Source of the DNA: Candidatus Aminicenantota bacterium
GTDB lineage: Bacteria; Acidobacteriota; Aminicenantia; S016-38
Length of the DNA stretch: 64,000 bases
Direction: 5' to 3'
Assembly: GCA_026987025.1 (NCBI GenBank)
Contig: JALSNJ010000026.1
Coordinates: forward strand, 124,001 to 188,000
In this document: piece by piece, positions 38,414 through 46,862 of the stretch
Position numbering within the stretch: position 1 is the stretch's first letter
How the letters are laid out: the number at the start of each line of letters is the position of its first letter
Notes under the pieces: model-generated
Seen by the model: only the letters and a program-made list of their open reading frames with translations
Database searches by the model: none
What the model was told of the DNA's origin: nothing
Program-made: the position numbers and the translations under genes

Positions 38414-39472
38414 TTGAGGAAACTCTGCTTACTTCTAATTTTCATCCCCCCTGCCCTGGGTGGAATAAAGCTTATTCCCCATCCCCGGGGCATATACCAC
38501 TCGGCCTTTCCCAATTTTGGAGGGCCCGAGGACAGGGTGAGCTGCGCCCGAATAAGGAATTTTGAAGAGCTGGCCGGCAAGAAAATAGTCTGGGCCGCCT
38601 TTTCCAACAACTGGCTCCAGGGCATAAAATTTCCCGGAAAACATGTGGAGGAAATCTCCCGCTGTGGCCGCCTACCTTACATAAGGCTCATGGCCCGCTC
38701 CTCCTTTAATTTCGGACCCGACCCGGTCTATACCCTCCAGAGAATAATAGACGGAGACTTTGACCCTCAGTTGAGGCAGTGGGCTAAGGAAGCCAGACGA
38801 TACGGGGGACCGCTCCTGGTGGAATTCGGCGTGGAGATGAACGGCAACTGGTTTCCCTGGTCCGGATACTGGAACGGAGCGGGAAGGACCGATGGCTACG
38901 GGGACCCGGGTCTTGCTGACGGTCCGGAAAGGTTCAGGGATGCCTATCGGCACATCATCCAGGTTTTCCGTGAGGAAGGGGCGGTCAACATAACCTGGTT
39001 TTTTCACGCCAATGCGGAAAGTTTCCCTCACGAGGCCTGGAACCGACTGGGCAATTACTATCCGGGAGATGACTATGTAGATTGGGTCGGTCTCAGCGTT
39101 TACGGTCCCATCTTCCCGGAGGAAAGGGAGGAATGGAACTCCCTCTCCTTCAGGGACAGGTTCCTGAGGGCCTACAGAGAACTGAGGAGAGTGGCCCCCA
39201 AAAAGCCCCTGGCTGTTCTGGAGTTCGGGGTCACTGAGGACCCCAGAAAACCATCGTGGATAGGCGAGGCCTTTGCTTTCATAAAAAGTTTTCCCGAAAT
39301 AAAGGCAATATCCTGGTGGCAGGAAAGGTGGGAAAACGAGGACGGCAGCTTTTCAGACCTCAGGATAAATTCCAGCCGGGCCTCCTTAGAGGAATATAAG
39401 AGGCAGATAAAATCCCCCCTCTTCAAAACCACACCGGTTTTCAACCTTCCCTTTTTCCTCCGCCCCCGCTGA
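38414..39472 (+). CDS. Secreted glycoside hydrolase, GH26-like
   Basis: 352 aa. Signal peptide MRKLCLLLIFIPPALGG. (beta/alpha)8-type enzyme resembling GH26 (beta-mannanase group): E141 in EFGVEMNGNWFPW is the expected acid/base and E270 in LEFGVTED the nucleophile; PYIRLMARSSFN and ISWWQERWEN also fit. TTG start after GGGAGGG. It may trim the organism's own polysaccharide or digest external glycans; substrate not shown. Its stop codon abuts the frr stop on the other strand with no gap. Confidence 0.78.
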   Translation: MRKLCLLLIFIPPALGGIKLIPHPRGIYHSAFPNFGGPEDRVSCARIRNFEELAGKKIVWAAFSNNWLQGIKFPGKHVEEISRCGRLPYIRLMARSSFNFGPDPVYTLQRIIDGDFDPQLRQWAKEARRYGGPLLVEFGVEMNGNWFPWSGYWNGAGRTDGYGDPGLADGPERFRDAYRHIIQVFREEGAVNITWFFHANAESFPHEAWNRLGNYYPGDDYVDWVGLSVYGPIFPEEREEWNSLSFRDRFLRAYRELRRVAPKKPLAVLEFGVTEDPRKPSWIGEAFAFIKSFPEIKAISWWQERWENEDGSFSDLRINSSRASLEEYKRQIKSPLFKTTPVFNLPFFLRPR

Positions 39473-40027
39473 TCAGATCTCCATTATCTCCTTTTCCTTC
39501 TTTTTGGCGATCTCCTCAGCCTTCCTTATGTATTCGTCGTGAATCTTCTGGATTTCGTCAAAGGCCCGGTATTTATCGTCCTCGGAAATTTCCTTGGCCT
39601 CCTCCAGCTCCTTTATCTCCTCCCTGGCTTCCCTCCTTATATTGCGAATGGCAGCTTTGGTCTCCTCCAGAATCTTATGCAGTAATTTAACCAGCTCCCT
39701 CCTCCTCTCCTCGTCCAGTGGAGGAACGGGAACCTTAATGTTGGTGCCATCGTTCACAGGGTTAAAACCCAGATTGCTCCTGATAATGGCTTTTTCTATC
39801 TCGGTCAGTATGTTCTTGTCCCAGGGTTGAATTATTACCAGCTCAGGGTTTACAACGCTGACGGTGGCCAGCTGGGTTATGGGGGTTGGAGCCCCGTAAT
39901 AATCAACCCTTATCTCTTCAAAAAGGGACGCCGAGGCCCTTCCTGTCCTTATCTTTGAAATTTCCCTTTTGAAATGCTCCACCGAGGCCTCCATTTTCTT
40001 TCTGGTCTCCTTAAAAACCCTTTCCAT
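39473..40027 (-). CDS. frr: Ribosome recycling factor
   Basis: 184 aa, standard length. N-terminal KIRTGRASASLFEEIRVDYYGAPTPI and C-terminal DEIQKIHDEYIRKAEEIAKKKEKEIMEI are typical. Splits post-termination ribosomes together with EF-G. One base separates it from pyrH; last gene of the rplM-rpsI-rpsB-tsf-pyrH-frr operon. Confidence 0.97.
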   Translation of the reverse strand: MERVFKETRKKMEASVEHFKREISKIRTGRASASLFEEIRVDYYGAPTPITQLATVSVVNPELVIIQPWDKNILTEIEKAIIRSNLGFNPVNDGTNIKVPVPPLDEERRRELVKLLHKILEETKAAIRNIRREAREEIKELEEAKEISEDDKYRAFDEIQKIHDEYIRKAEEIAKKKEKEIMEI

Positions 40028-40028
40028 T

Positions 40029-40748
40029 TCACACCTCCTTTTTTACGATGGTTCCCACCTCTTCCCCCAGGATTATTCTCCTGAGATTGCCTTTCCCCCT
40101 TATATTGAAAACGATTATTGGAAGATTGTTCTCCATGCAAAGGGTGACGGCGGTGGGGTCCATAACCCTGAGGTTCCTTTCCAGAACCTGGAAATAGGAG
40201 ATTTCTTTAAAAATCTTGGCCCCCTTGTCCTTCTCCGGGTCAGCGGAGAAGACCCCGTCCACCTTGGTGGCCTTTAGGAGGACCTCAGCCTTCATCTCCA
40301 CCGCCCGCAGGGCGGCGGCAGTATCGGTGGAGAAGAAGGGGTTTCCTGTTCCGGAGGCGAAGATAACCACCCGGCCCTTCTCAAGGTGCCTGAGGGCCCT
40401 TTTCGGTATAAAGGGTTCCGCGATGGCCCTTATCTCCAGGGCGGAAACAAGCCTGGTAGGGATCCCCCTCTTTTCCAGGAAGTTCTGAAGGGCCACGCCG
40501 TTTATAAGGGTGGCCAGCATGCCCATATAGTCGCCCCAGATTCTGTCTATTCCCAGGTCCGAGGCCTTTATCCCCCGAAAGAAATTTCCTCCTCCCACCA
40601 CCAGGGCAATCTCCGCACCCAGAGCCCTGACTTCCTTTACTTCGTCGGCTATAAAAGAAAGAACCTCCGGATCAATGCCGGAGGACCTTTCCCCCAGCAG
40701 GGCTTCTCCGCTTATTTTGAGAAGAAGCCTTCTATACTTTAGGTCCAT
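40029..40748 (-). CDS. pyrH: Uridylate kinase
   Basis: 239 aa, amino-acid-kinase fold. KISGEALLG at the N-terminus, GGGNFFRG phosphate loop, ASGTGNPFFSTDTAAALRA and KVDGVFSADP all conserved. Phosphorylates UMP to UDP. It lies between tsf and frr, as in many bacteria. Confidence 0.97.
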   Translation of the reverse strand: MDLKYRRLLLKISGEALLGERSSGIDPEVLSFIADEVKEVRALGAEIALVVGGGNFFRGIKASDLGIDRIWGDYMGMLATLINGVALQNFLEKRGIPTRLVSALEIRAIAEPFIPKRALRHLEKGRVVIFASGTGNPFFSTDTAAALRAVEMKAEVLLKATKVDGVFSADPEKDKGAKIFKEISYFQVLERNLRVMDPTAVTLCMENNLPIIVFNIRGKGNLRRIILGEEVGTIVKKEV

Positions 40749-40757
40749 CTTCGTGGG

Positions 40758-41357
40758 TTATTCTTCCCCCACCGCAAGCCGGGCAAATCTCCTTATGACT
40801 ATGTTCTCTCCAAACTTGGCTATTTGTTCAGTAAGGTAGTCCCTTACCTTTACCTCCGGATTCTTTACATAGGGCTGTTCAAGAAGACAAACTTCCTCGT
40901 AGAATTTTTTGAGCTTTCCCTCTATTATTCTATCTATAACATGCTCTGGCTTGCCCTGGGCCTTCAATTGCTCCCTGTAAATCTCCTTTTCCTTTTCAAC
41001 GACCTCCTGGGGGATATCCTCCGGGGAAACATACTGGGGAGCCGAGGTGGCGATGTGCATGGCAATGTTCCTGGCAAATTCCCTGAACTCCTGGTTCCTC
41101 GCCACAAAGTCCGTCTCAGTGTCTATCTCCACCAGAACCCCTATTTTCCCGTTAAAATGGATGTAGGAGCCTATAAAGCCATCCTTTACGGCCCTGGTTG
41201 CCTTCTTGGCCGCCGTGGCCAGCCCCTTCTTCCTCAGGATCTCTATGGCTTTCTCCTCGTCCCCTCCTGCCTCCTGAAGGGCCCTTTTTATGTCCATCAC
41301 GCCCAAGCCTGTTCTCTCCCTCAATCTTTTTATTTTTTCCATGGAGACTTCACTCAT
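40758..41357 (-). CDS. tsf: Elongation factor Ts, short form
   Basis: 199 aa. UBA-like N-terminus ([35 protein letters not shown], split here by eye) and the EF-Tu-contact motif TDFVARN. It is about 80 residues shorter than E. coli EF-Ts, with a single core repeat, like the Thermus form; the sequence is continuous with no frameshift. Its start overlaps rpsB by 8 bases. Confidence 0.95.
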   Translation of the reverse strand: MSEVSMEKIKRLRERTGLGVMDIKRALQEAGGDEEKAIEILRKKGLATAAKKATRAVKDGFIGSYIHFNGKIGVLVEIDTETDFVARNQEFREFARNIAMHIATSAPQYVSPEDIPQEVVEKEKEIYREQLKAQGKPEHVIDRIIEGKLKKFYEEVCLLEQPYVKNPEVKVRDYLTEQIAKFGENIVIRRFARLAVGEE

Positions 41358-42123
41358 TTTCTCCTCCTTCTGTTTTCTCTTCCTCCTGCTCAGAGGCCTC
41401 CTGGCTCTCCACCTTCATCCTCTCCAGCTCCCTCCTCTCCGCTTCCTCCTTTCCTTCAAGGATGGCATCGGCTGCCTTGGAGCAGAAAAGCTTTATGGCC
41501 CTTATGGCATCGTCGTTTCCGGCAATGGGATAATCCACCAGGTCAGGGTCCCCGTTGGTGTCTACCACCGCCACGATGGGAATGCCGAGCTTGCGGGCTT
41601 CCTTTATGGCTATTTCCTCGTGGACTGAGTCTATAACAAAAAGGGCCCTGGGAAGTTCCACCATCTCCTTGATTCCCTCCAGGTTCTTCTGCATCTTTTT
41701 AAGTCTCTTCTCCAGCCTGCTCTGCTCCTTCTTGGAAAGAAGCTCCCATTCCCCTGAATTTCTGAGCTCCTCCAGCTCTATGTACTTCTCCACGCTTTTT
41801 CTTATCATCTTGAAGTTGGTCAGCGTCCCCCCTAACCAGCGATGGTTCACATAGGGCATACCGCAGCGGGTTGCCTCTTCCTTTATTATTTCCGTTGCCT
41901 GTTTTTTAGTGCCCACGAAAAGAACATCCCCCCCGGAAGCCGCCACTTCCTTCAGAAAAGCCAGGGCGGTTTTAAAATCCTCTACGGTCCGTTGCAGGTC
42001 TATGATGTGAATCCCATTTCTCTTTCCGTAAATGTATGGAGCCATCTTGGGGTTCCACTTCCTGGTTTGATGGCCGAAATGAACCCCTGCCTCTAACAGT
42101 TCCTTCATAGTGACTTCCACCAT
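41350..42123 (-). CDS. rpsB: 30S ribosomal protein uS2
   Basis: 257 aa. [19 protein letters not shown] start, [13 protein letters not shown], and [26 protein letters not shown] are diagnostic. The C-terminus has an acidic tail rich in Glu. Precedes tsf with an 8-base overlap. Confidence 0.97.
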   Translation of the reverse strand: MVEVTMKELLEAGVHFGHQTRKWNPKMAPYIYGKRNGIHIIDLQRTVEDFKTALAFLKEVAASGGDVLFVGTKKQATEIIKEEATRCGMPYVNHRWLGGTLTNFKMIRKSVEKYIELEELRNSGEWELLSKKEQSRLEKRLKKMQKNLEGIKEMVELPRALFVIDSVHEEIAIKEARKLGIPIVAVVDTNGDPDLVDYPIAGNDDAIRAIKLFCSKAADAILEGKEEAERRELERMKVESQEASEQEEEKTEGGENE

Positions 42124-42132
42124 GGCTTCACC

Positions 42133-42558
42133 TCACCTCTTGTGATACTGATGGGCCTTGCGGGCCTTGTGCAAACCGTACTTCCTCCTCTCCTTCTCCC
42201 TGGGGTCCCTGGTAAGCATTCCCTTTTCCTTCAGAACCCTGTGAAACTCCGAATTATATTTAACCAGGGCCCTGGCTATGCCCAGGCGGATAGCGTCAGC
42301 CTGGGCAGAAACTCCTCCTCCCTTAACCGTAATGTAAAGGCCGAATTTCTCCACTGTCCCGGTAAGGTAAAGGGGAGCCTTAATTCTGGCCTTCATTCCA
42401 TCGGAGGGGAAATAGGTATCAAAATCCCTTTCCCGGTTGTTCACAAAAAGCTTGACCTTGCCGGGGTTTTCCAGGAGGAAGATCCTGGCCACCGCAGTTT
42501 TCCTCCTGCCCGTTCCCCAGGGATAGGGAATCTCCTTCTTTTTTTTCTTTTCTTCCAT
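42133..42558 (-). CDS. rpsI: 30S ribosomal protein uS9
   Basis: 141 aa. GTGRRKTAVARI, VKGGGVSAQADAIRLGIARAL and RRKYGLHKARKAHQYHKR end are typical (the C-terminus usually reads QFSKR). Three bases separate it from rplM. Confidence 0.97.
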   Translation of the reverse strand: MEEKKKKKEIPYPWGTGRRKTAVARIFLLENPGKVKLFVNNRERDFDTYFPSDGMKARIKAPLYLTGTVEKFGLYITVKGGGVSAQADAIRLGIARALVKYNSEFHRVLKEKGMLTRDPREKERRKYGLHKARKAHQYHKR

Positions 42559-42561
42559 TTC

Positions 42562-42996
42562 TCACCCCTTAATTTCGTACTTCTCCGGTTTCTGGGCCTG
42601 GTGGGGATGATGGGGTCCCCTGTACACCTTAAGCTTCCTGTAAAGTCTCCTACCCAGGCGGTTCTTGGGGAGCATACCCCAGACCGCATCCTCTATTACC
42701 TTTTCCGGATGACGCTGGAGCATTTCCCTCAGGGTGAACTCCCTCAGGTTTCCAAGATAACCGGAGTGGGAGCGGTAAAGTTTCTGGTCCAATTTCTTGC
42801 CAGTAACCTTTACCTTCTCAGCGTTCACAACTATTACAAAATCCCCGGTGTCCAGATGAGGGGTAAATATGGGCTTGTGTTTACCCCTCAGAAGCCTGGC
42901 CACCTCTGTTGCCAGCTTTCCCAGGGTAACACCTTCCGCATCCACCAACCACCACTTCTTTACAATTTCCTTCTCCTTAGGGAGATATGTCCTCAT
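42562..42996 (-). CDS. rplM: 50S ribosomal protein uL13
   Basis: 144 aa from ATG 42996, chosen because AAGGAG lies just upstream and MRTYLPKE is the normal L13 N-terminus; the frame is open for nine more codons (to 43023). Contains [16 protein letters not shown] and [13 protein letters not shown]. First gene of the ribosomal/translation operon, with its own promoter. Confidence 0.96.
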   Translation of the reverse strand: MRTYLPKEKEIVKKWWLVDAEGVTLGKLATEVARLLRGKHKPIFTPHLDTGDFVIVVNAEKVKVTGKKLDQKLYRSHSGYLGNLREFTLREMLQRHPEKVIEDAVWGMLPKNRLGRRLYRKLKVYRGPHHPHQAQKPEKYEIKG

Positions 42997-43026
42997 ATCA
43001 CACTCCTTCGCTTTGGTCAGCATAAT

Positions 43027-43055
43027 AATTTACAGCAAAAAGCCCCCTTTGTCAA
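43027..43055 (-). promoter_or_regulatory. Promoter of the rplM operon
   Basis: TTGACA (43050-43055), 17-bp spacer, TAAATT (43027-43032) on the minus strand; predicted start near 43020 and a leader of about 24 nt that contains AAGGAG. The -35 is a perfect consensus. It lies 7 bp from the -35 of the divergent sigma-factor promoter. Confidence 0.7.
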
Positions 43056-43062
43056 CCTTGGA

Positions 43063-43091
43063 TTGAACCTATACCTCACCAATTGTATCTT
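43063..43091 (+). promoter_or_regulatory. Promoter of the ECF sigma-factor operon
   Basis: TTGAAC (43063-43068), 17-bp spacer, TATCTT (43086-43091). The GTG at 43097 begins five bases after the -10, so the mRNA is probably leaderless. Confidence 0.55.
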
Positions 43092-43096
43092 AATTA

Positions 43097-43612
43097 GTGA
43101 AAATGAGCAAGGAAATAGTGGTAAAGGCCAAAAGGGGAGAGAAAAAAGCCATGGAAAGGCTGATCAGGGAATGGCAACCGAGGCTTTACAATTTCGCCCT
43201 GAAGCACCTGGGGAACCCCGATGATGCGGTAGATGTTACCCAGCAGGTTCTCTTCATAATGTCAAGGCAGCTGAAAAAGTTGAGGGAACCTTCGGCCTTT
43301 TCGGTGTGGCTATATTCCATAGCCATGAACGAAATAAGGAAAACCTGGAGGAAGAGAAGGGAAGAGGTGGCGGAGGTCCCGGATTATATGGGGGAAAAGG
43401 AGGGGCTGGCCTTCGCCGCCTTGCAACTTCTCCCCCCTCACCAGAGGGAGATAATCCTTTTGAAGGAAATAGAGGGTTTCTCCGTCAAGGAAATTTCAGA
43501 GATTCTTTCAATCCCCGAGGGAACGGTAAAGAGCAGGCTTTTCTACGCACTTAAGGCCCTGAGGGCACAGTATTTAAGATTAAAGGAGGAGGCCTATGGT
43601 AGACCACAGTGA
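43097..43612 (+). CDS. ECF-type RNA polymerase sigma factor
   Basis: 171 aa from GTG 43097; the ATG at 43103 is an alternative start two codons later. Region 2 (about 20-85, LYNFALKHLGNPDDAVDVTQQVLF, shown in part by DAVDVTQQVLF) and region 4 (about 110-160, LPPHQREIILLKEIEGFSVKEIA-like helix-turn-helix and GTVKSRL) are present, and region 3 is absent, so it is a minimal sigma factor. It overlaps the anti-sigma gene by 17 bases. It probably directs an envelope-stress regulon; target promoters unknown. Confidence 0.92.
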   Translation: MKMSKEIVVKAKRGEKKAMERLIREWQPRLYNFALKHLGNPDDAVDVTQQVLFIMSRQLKKLREPSAFSVWLYSIAMNEIRKTWRKRREEVAEVPDYMGEKEGLAFAALQLLPPHQREIILLKEIEGFSVKEISEILSIPEGTVKSRLFYALKALRAQYLRLKEEAYGRPQ

Positions 43613-44027
43613 ATACAAAAGGATGATAGTGGAATTTTTATACGGAGAAATAACTCCGCAGAGGGAGTCTCTGCTTCTGAGGCACCTGGCCCAATGCGAA
43701 GAATGTAGAAGGGAGCTCAGGGAAATTCGCCAGGCCAGGGAAATTCTCCAGCCCCTGAGGAACCCTGCACCCTCTCCCCGGGTAGTCCTTAAGGAGAGGG
43801 TTTCCCTCCCCTGGGCAGCCGCACTTTTTCTTTTGAGTTTTCTTTTCCTCCTCTTCAACCTTATATACAGGGGACTGCCCCGGACGGAGGGGCTCCGGAA
43901 TCCTTCCCAGATTACAGAAACACTGGAAATTAAAGAGCCCCCAGACTTTTCGGTGCTCTTAGAGGATTACGAGGCCTATTTCCTCCAGGAGGAAGACTAC
44001 CTAAGCATTGAAGATAACAGGAGGTGA
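43596..44027 (+). CDS. Membrane anti-sigma factor with zinc-finger domain
   Basis: 143 aa. Cytoplasmic N-terminal anti-sigma domain with H30, C34 and C37 in RHLAQCEEC, the ZAS-type zinc site, then one membrane segment (about 72-91), and an acidic extracytoplasmic tail. Ribosome site AAAGGAGG. Overlaps the sigma-factor gene, the usual arrangement for a cognate pair. It would hold the sigma factor inactive until released. Confidence 0.85.
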   Translation: MVDHSEYKRMIVEFLYGEITPQRESLLLRHLAQCEECRRELREIRQAREILQPLRNPAPSPRVVLKERVSLPWAAALFLLSFLFLLFNLIYRGLPRTEGLRNPSQITETLEIKEPPDFSVLLEDYEAYFLQEEDYLSIEDNRR

Positions 44028-44030
44028 ACC

Positions 44031-44594
44031 ATGAGAAAACCGACGGCATTTCTAATTTTGCTTCTTGCCGCATCCTTAATGGCTTCTGAGCTGGAAAGGG
44101 ATGTGGTGATGTTCGGTAGCATCTTCTCCACGGCCATCAATGCCTCAGGAAAAATTCCCTACAGGGTCTCCCCCTTCGTGGTGGAGGACTACGGGGTGTT
44201 CTACTTCATCCACAGCCCGAAAATGAGGGGCCTCAGGGAGAGGATGGCCAGAAAATTCAGGAAACTCCCTCCCCAGAAGAGGAAGGAAGCGGTGGCGAAG
44301 CTCCAGGAAAAAAGGGGGGAGATAGTTCAAAGAATAAGGGAGGGCATCAAGAAGGCCATCGTGGCGGCTTCCCGCTACGGGGAGGTGCTTAAAAATGTGC
44401 CCGACTCTTACTGGCTGGCCTTTGTCTTCCAGTCTCCCAGGAGCATCGGAAGCGTTTCCTTCCCCTGCATGGTGGTGAAGGTCAGGATGAAGGATGTAAG
44501 GGCCTTTTCCAGGGGAAAACTTTCCGAAGAGGAATTTTCCCGCCGGATAATCCTTCCCTCCATCCCTGAGCAAACACCTCCCGTCAAAAAATAG
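44031..44594 (+). CDS. Exported protein of unknown function linked to the sigma/anti-sigma pair
   Basis: 187 aa; family not recognised. Signal peptide MRKPTAFLILLLAASLMAS. The middle (about 64-125) is a long, highly basic helical stretch; a beta-like segment (about 135-160, VFQSPRSIGSVSFPCMVVKV, one Cys) follows, then a Pro-rich end. The GAGGTG before ATG, and 3-base spacing from the anti-sigma gene, put it in the same operon. It might be a periplasmic sensor or target of the sigma factor; that is inference. Confidence 0.72.
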   Translation: MRKPTAFLILLLAASLMASELERDVVMFGSIFSTAINASGKIPYRVSPFVVEDYGVFYFIHSPKMRGLRERMARKFRKLPPQKRKEAVAKLQEKRGEIVQRIREGIKKAIVAASRYGEVLKNVPDSYWLAFVFQSPRSIGSVSFPCMVVKVRMKDVRAFSRGKLSEEEFSRRIILPSIPEQTPPVKK

Positions 44595-44603
44595 GGGAAT
44601 AAG

Positions 44604-44623
44604 GGCCCCGCAAAGGCGGGGCC
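44604..44623 (+). terminator. GC-rich stem-loop, possible terminator
   Basis: Eight-base-pair stem GGCCCCGC / GCGGGGCC with loop AAAG, directly after the exported-protein gene. There is no immediate T run (a T6 tract comes about 20 bases later and is part of the next promoter), so termination is uncertain. It is the only strong intergenic hairpin I noticed. Confidence 0.4.
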
Positions 44624-44650
44624 TCCCCTGTTAAAACCCTCCATCTTTTT

Positions 44651-44656
44651 TATAAT
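44651..44656 (+). promoter_or_regulatory. -10 box of the DUF763 gene, leaderless type
   Basis: Perfect TATAAT (44651-44656), 7 bases before the GTG at 44664. The -35 position (44628-44633, CTGTTA) is weak. No ribosome binding site before the start. Confidence 0.5.
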
Positions 44657-44663
44657 TTAGCAG

Positions 44664-45737
44664 GTGAGGAGAGGAATAGCAAATTTACCCCTGCACGGCG
44701 GTAAAGCGCCCCCATGGCTTTTCTCCCGCATGGTTAGATTATCAAAGTCCATAGTTGAAGCCATGCTGGAAGAATTCCCTCCGGAGGAGTTCTTAAGGAG
44801 GCTTTCCCATCCCGGATGGTTTCAGGCTCTGGGTTGCGTTCTCGGCTTCGATTGGCACTCCTCGGGCCTAACAACCACCACCACAGCAGCCCTGAAGGAA
44901 GCCCTCTCCGAGCTTTCCACTCCCCTTATATTGGCAGCAGGAGGAAAGGGAAGGGCCGCCCTCAGGACCCCCCTGGAGGTTGAGTCGCTGGCAGAAAGGT
45001 TCGCCTTTGACCCGCTGCCCATAATAAAGGCCAGCCGGCTTTCGGCCAAGGTGGACTCAGCCCTCCTGCAGGACGGATACGAGATTTACCACCACGCTAT
45101 CTTCTTTACCCCCGAAGGAAAATGGGCTGTGATACAGCAGGGCATGAGGGAAGAGCTGAAGATGGCCAGAAGGTATCACTGGCTGTCCTCGCAGGTGAAA
45201 GACCCCACCCAGGAGCCCCACACGGGGATATCATCGCAAAAGAAGGAAAAGGTGGTTCTGGACCTAACATCGCGAAAATCCCTCAAGAACAAAGAAATTA
45301 TCCTTCAGCTCTCCAGGGAAAAACCCGAAAAGGTGAAAAAGGACTTCTCGCTGATTCTCAATATGCCCCGGAGGCACGCTTTGCTTTCAGCGGATATGAG
45401 GCCGGAAAACTTCCACAGGGCCCTGCTAAAGACCTACGAGAGGACGCCGCAGGACATCCTTCAGCTCCTCATGATAAGGGGGATAGGAGCTAAATTTATT
45501 AGGGCATTGTCCTTGGTGGCGGACCTCATCTACGGGGCTGCCCCCAGTTACGAGGACCCTGCCCTTTATTCCTTCGCCCACGGCGGAAAGGATAAAACCC
45601 CCTATCCCCTGGACTTTCGGGTTTACGAAACCACCATAGAAGTTCTAGAAAGGGCTATAAAAAGGGCAAAACTTGGCGACAGGGAGAAACTTAAAGCTTT
45701 AAAAAAGCTTTCGCAGGAATTCTCCCCCGGGGCTTGA
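44664..45737 (+). CDS. DUF763 family protein
   Basis: 357 aa. N-terminus RRGIANLPLHGGKAPPWLFSRMVRLSKSIVEAM and the Thr-rich GLTTTTTAALKEAL are hallmarks of DUF763 (shown in pieces: GIANLPLHGGKAPPWLF), a family frequent in archaea and thermophilic bacteria without an established function. A helix-hairpin-helix-like LLMIRGIGAKFIRALSLVA (about 268-286) suggests nucleic-acid contact. GTG start at the predicted transcription start. It precedes rpsU by 47 bases. Confidence 0.88.
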   Translation: MRRGIANLPLHGGKAPPWLFSRMVRLSKSIVEAMLEEFPPEEFLRRLSHPGWFQALGCVLGFDWHSSGLTTTTTAALKEALSELSTPLILAAGGKGRAALRTPLEVESLAERFAFDPLPIIKASRLSAKVDSALLQDGYEIYHHAIFFTPEGKWAVIQQGMREELKMARRYHWLSSQVKDPTQEPHTGISSQKKEKVVLDLTSRKSLKNKEIILQLSREKPEKVKKDFSLILNMPRRHALLSADMRPENFHRALLKTYERTPQDILQLLMIRGIGAKFIRALSLVADLIYGAAPSYEDPALYSFAHGGKDKTPYPLDFRVYETTIEVLERAIKRAKLGDREKLKALKKLSQEFSPGA

Positions 45738-45784
45738 GGGGGATGTTAAAATACTATCTGAAAAAACACAGGGAGGTGATAAAT

Positions 45785-45988
45785 TTGGCCTATGTAGTGG
45801 TGCAGGAAGGCGAATCCTTTGAGTCCGCCCTTAAAAGGTTCAAGAGGAAGGTTCAGCAGGAAGCCATAATCAGCGAAATCAAAAAACACTCCGTCTATCT
45901 CAAGCCCGGCGTAAGGCGCAGGCTGAAAAAGCTTCAGGCGCTCAAGAGGATAAGGAAAAAGCAGAAAAGGGAAAGAGGAGGCGTCTGA
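45785..45988 (+). CDS. rpsU: 30S ribosomal protein bS21
   Basis: 67 aa from TTG 45785, which follows GGGAGGTGATAA; the frame is open upstream to 45734, but only the short form matches S21 (AYVVVQEGESFESALKRFKR, then KPGVRRRLKK and a basic end). Small-subunit protein with a role in initiation. Followed by lipA with a 1-base gap. Confidence 0.9.
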   Translation: MAYVVVQEGESFESALKRFKRKVQQEAIISEIKKHSVYLKPGVRRRLKKLQALKRIRKKQKRERGGV

Positions 45989-45989
45989 T

Positions 45990-46862
45990 TTGGAAAGGGT
46001 TCCCCCCTGGGTCAGGAGAAGGCTCCCCGGGGGGAAAATTTATTTCAGGGTAAGAAAAATCCTTCGGAAAAGGGGGCTTCGCACCGTCTGCGAGGAAGCA
46101 CGATGCCCTAACATTTCACACTGCTGGGGGGAAGGTACCGCCACCTTCATGATTTTAGGGGAGGTCTGCACCAGAAGGTGCGGGTTCTGCGCGGTCAAGC
46201 ACGGAAGGCCTGCCCCCCCGGACCCGGATGAACCGAGAAGGGTTGCGGAAGCCGCCCTGGAAATGGGTTTGTCTTATGTGGTTATAACCTCAGTAACCAG
46301 GGATGACCTTCCCGACGGTGGGGCCCATCATTTCCTTCACACCATAGAGGAGGTGAAGAAACTTCTCCCTTCCGCGGAAATAGAGGTTCTCATTCCTGAC
46401 TTCGCCGGCAGGGAGGAAAACTTAAAGGTGCTCTTACAATCCCCACCCTCTGTAATAAATCACAACATAGAGGTGCCCCAGAGGCTTTACCCCAGGATCG
46501 GAAGGCCCAGGGGTTTTTACAACAGAAGCCTGAAGGTTCTGGAGTTTTACGCCAAGGAAGGCCTTATAACCAAGTCAGGGCTTATGGTAGGGCTGGGGGA
46601 AAAAATCCAGGATATCAAACTTGCCTTGAAGGACCTGGTAAATTCCGGGGTAAAAATTCTTACCATAGGGCAATACCTGAGGCCGGGATTTGAAAATCTC
46701 CCGGTGGATAGATATTATTATCCAGAGGAGTTTCAGGAACTTAAGGAAATTGCTAAGGGGATGGGCTTCGCAGCAGTGGAGGCCGGACCCTTAGTAAGGA
46801 GTTCCTACAGGGCGGAGGAGCTTTATAGTGAAGTACTTAATTTTCTCGGACATTCACTCTAA
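45990..46862 (+). CDS. lipA: Lipoyl synthase
   Basis: 290 aa radical-SAM enzyme that inserts sulfur into octanoyl domains. Auxiliary-cluster cysteines C34, C39, C45 (TVCEEARCPNISHC) and SAM-cluster C60-x3-C64-x2-C67 (CTRRCGFC), plus the RSSY motif near the end (VRSSYRAEE). TTG start with GAGGAGG upstream. Overlaps the phosphoesterase gene by 35 bases. Confidence 0.95.
   Translation: MERVPPWVRRRLPGGKIYFRVRKILRKRGLRTVCEEARCPNISHCWGEGTATFMILGEVCTRRCGFCAVKHGRPAPPDPDEPRRVAEAALEMGLSYVVITSVTRDDLPDGGAHHFLHTIEEVKKLLPSAEIEVLIPDFAGREENLKVLLQSPPSVINHNIEVPQRLYPRIGRPRGFYNRSLKVLEFYAKEGLITKSGLMVGLGEKIQDIKLALKDLVNSGVKILTIGQYLRPGFENLPVDRYYYPEEFQELKEIAKGMGFAAVEAGPLVRSSYRAEELYSEVLNFLGHSL

Noticed and set aside
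40758-41357. tsf truncated by a frameshift
   Set aside because: The short form is known in Thermus-like and organelle proteins, and the frame ends cleanly after a normal C-terminus.
44604-44623. Hairpin as a standard intrinsic terminator
   Set aside because: Strong stem but no T run directly after it; kept only as a low-confidence terminator.
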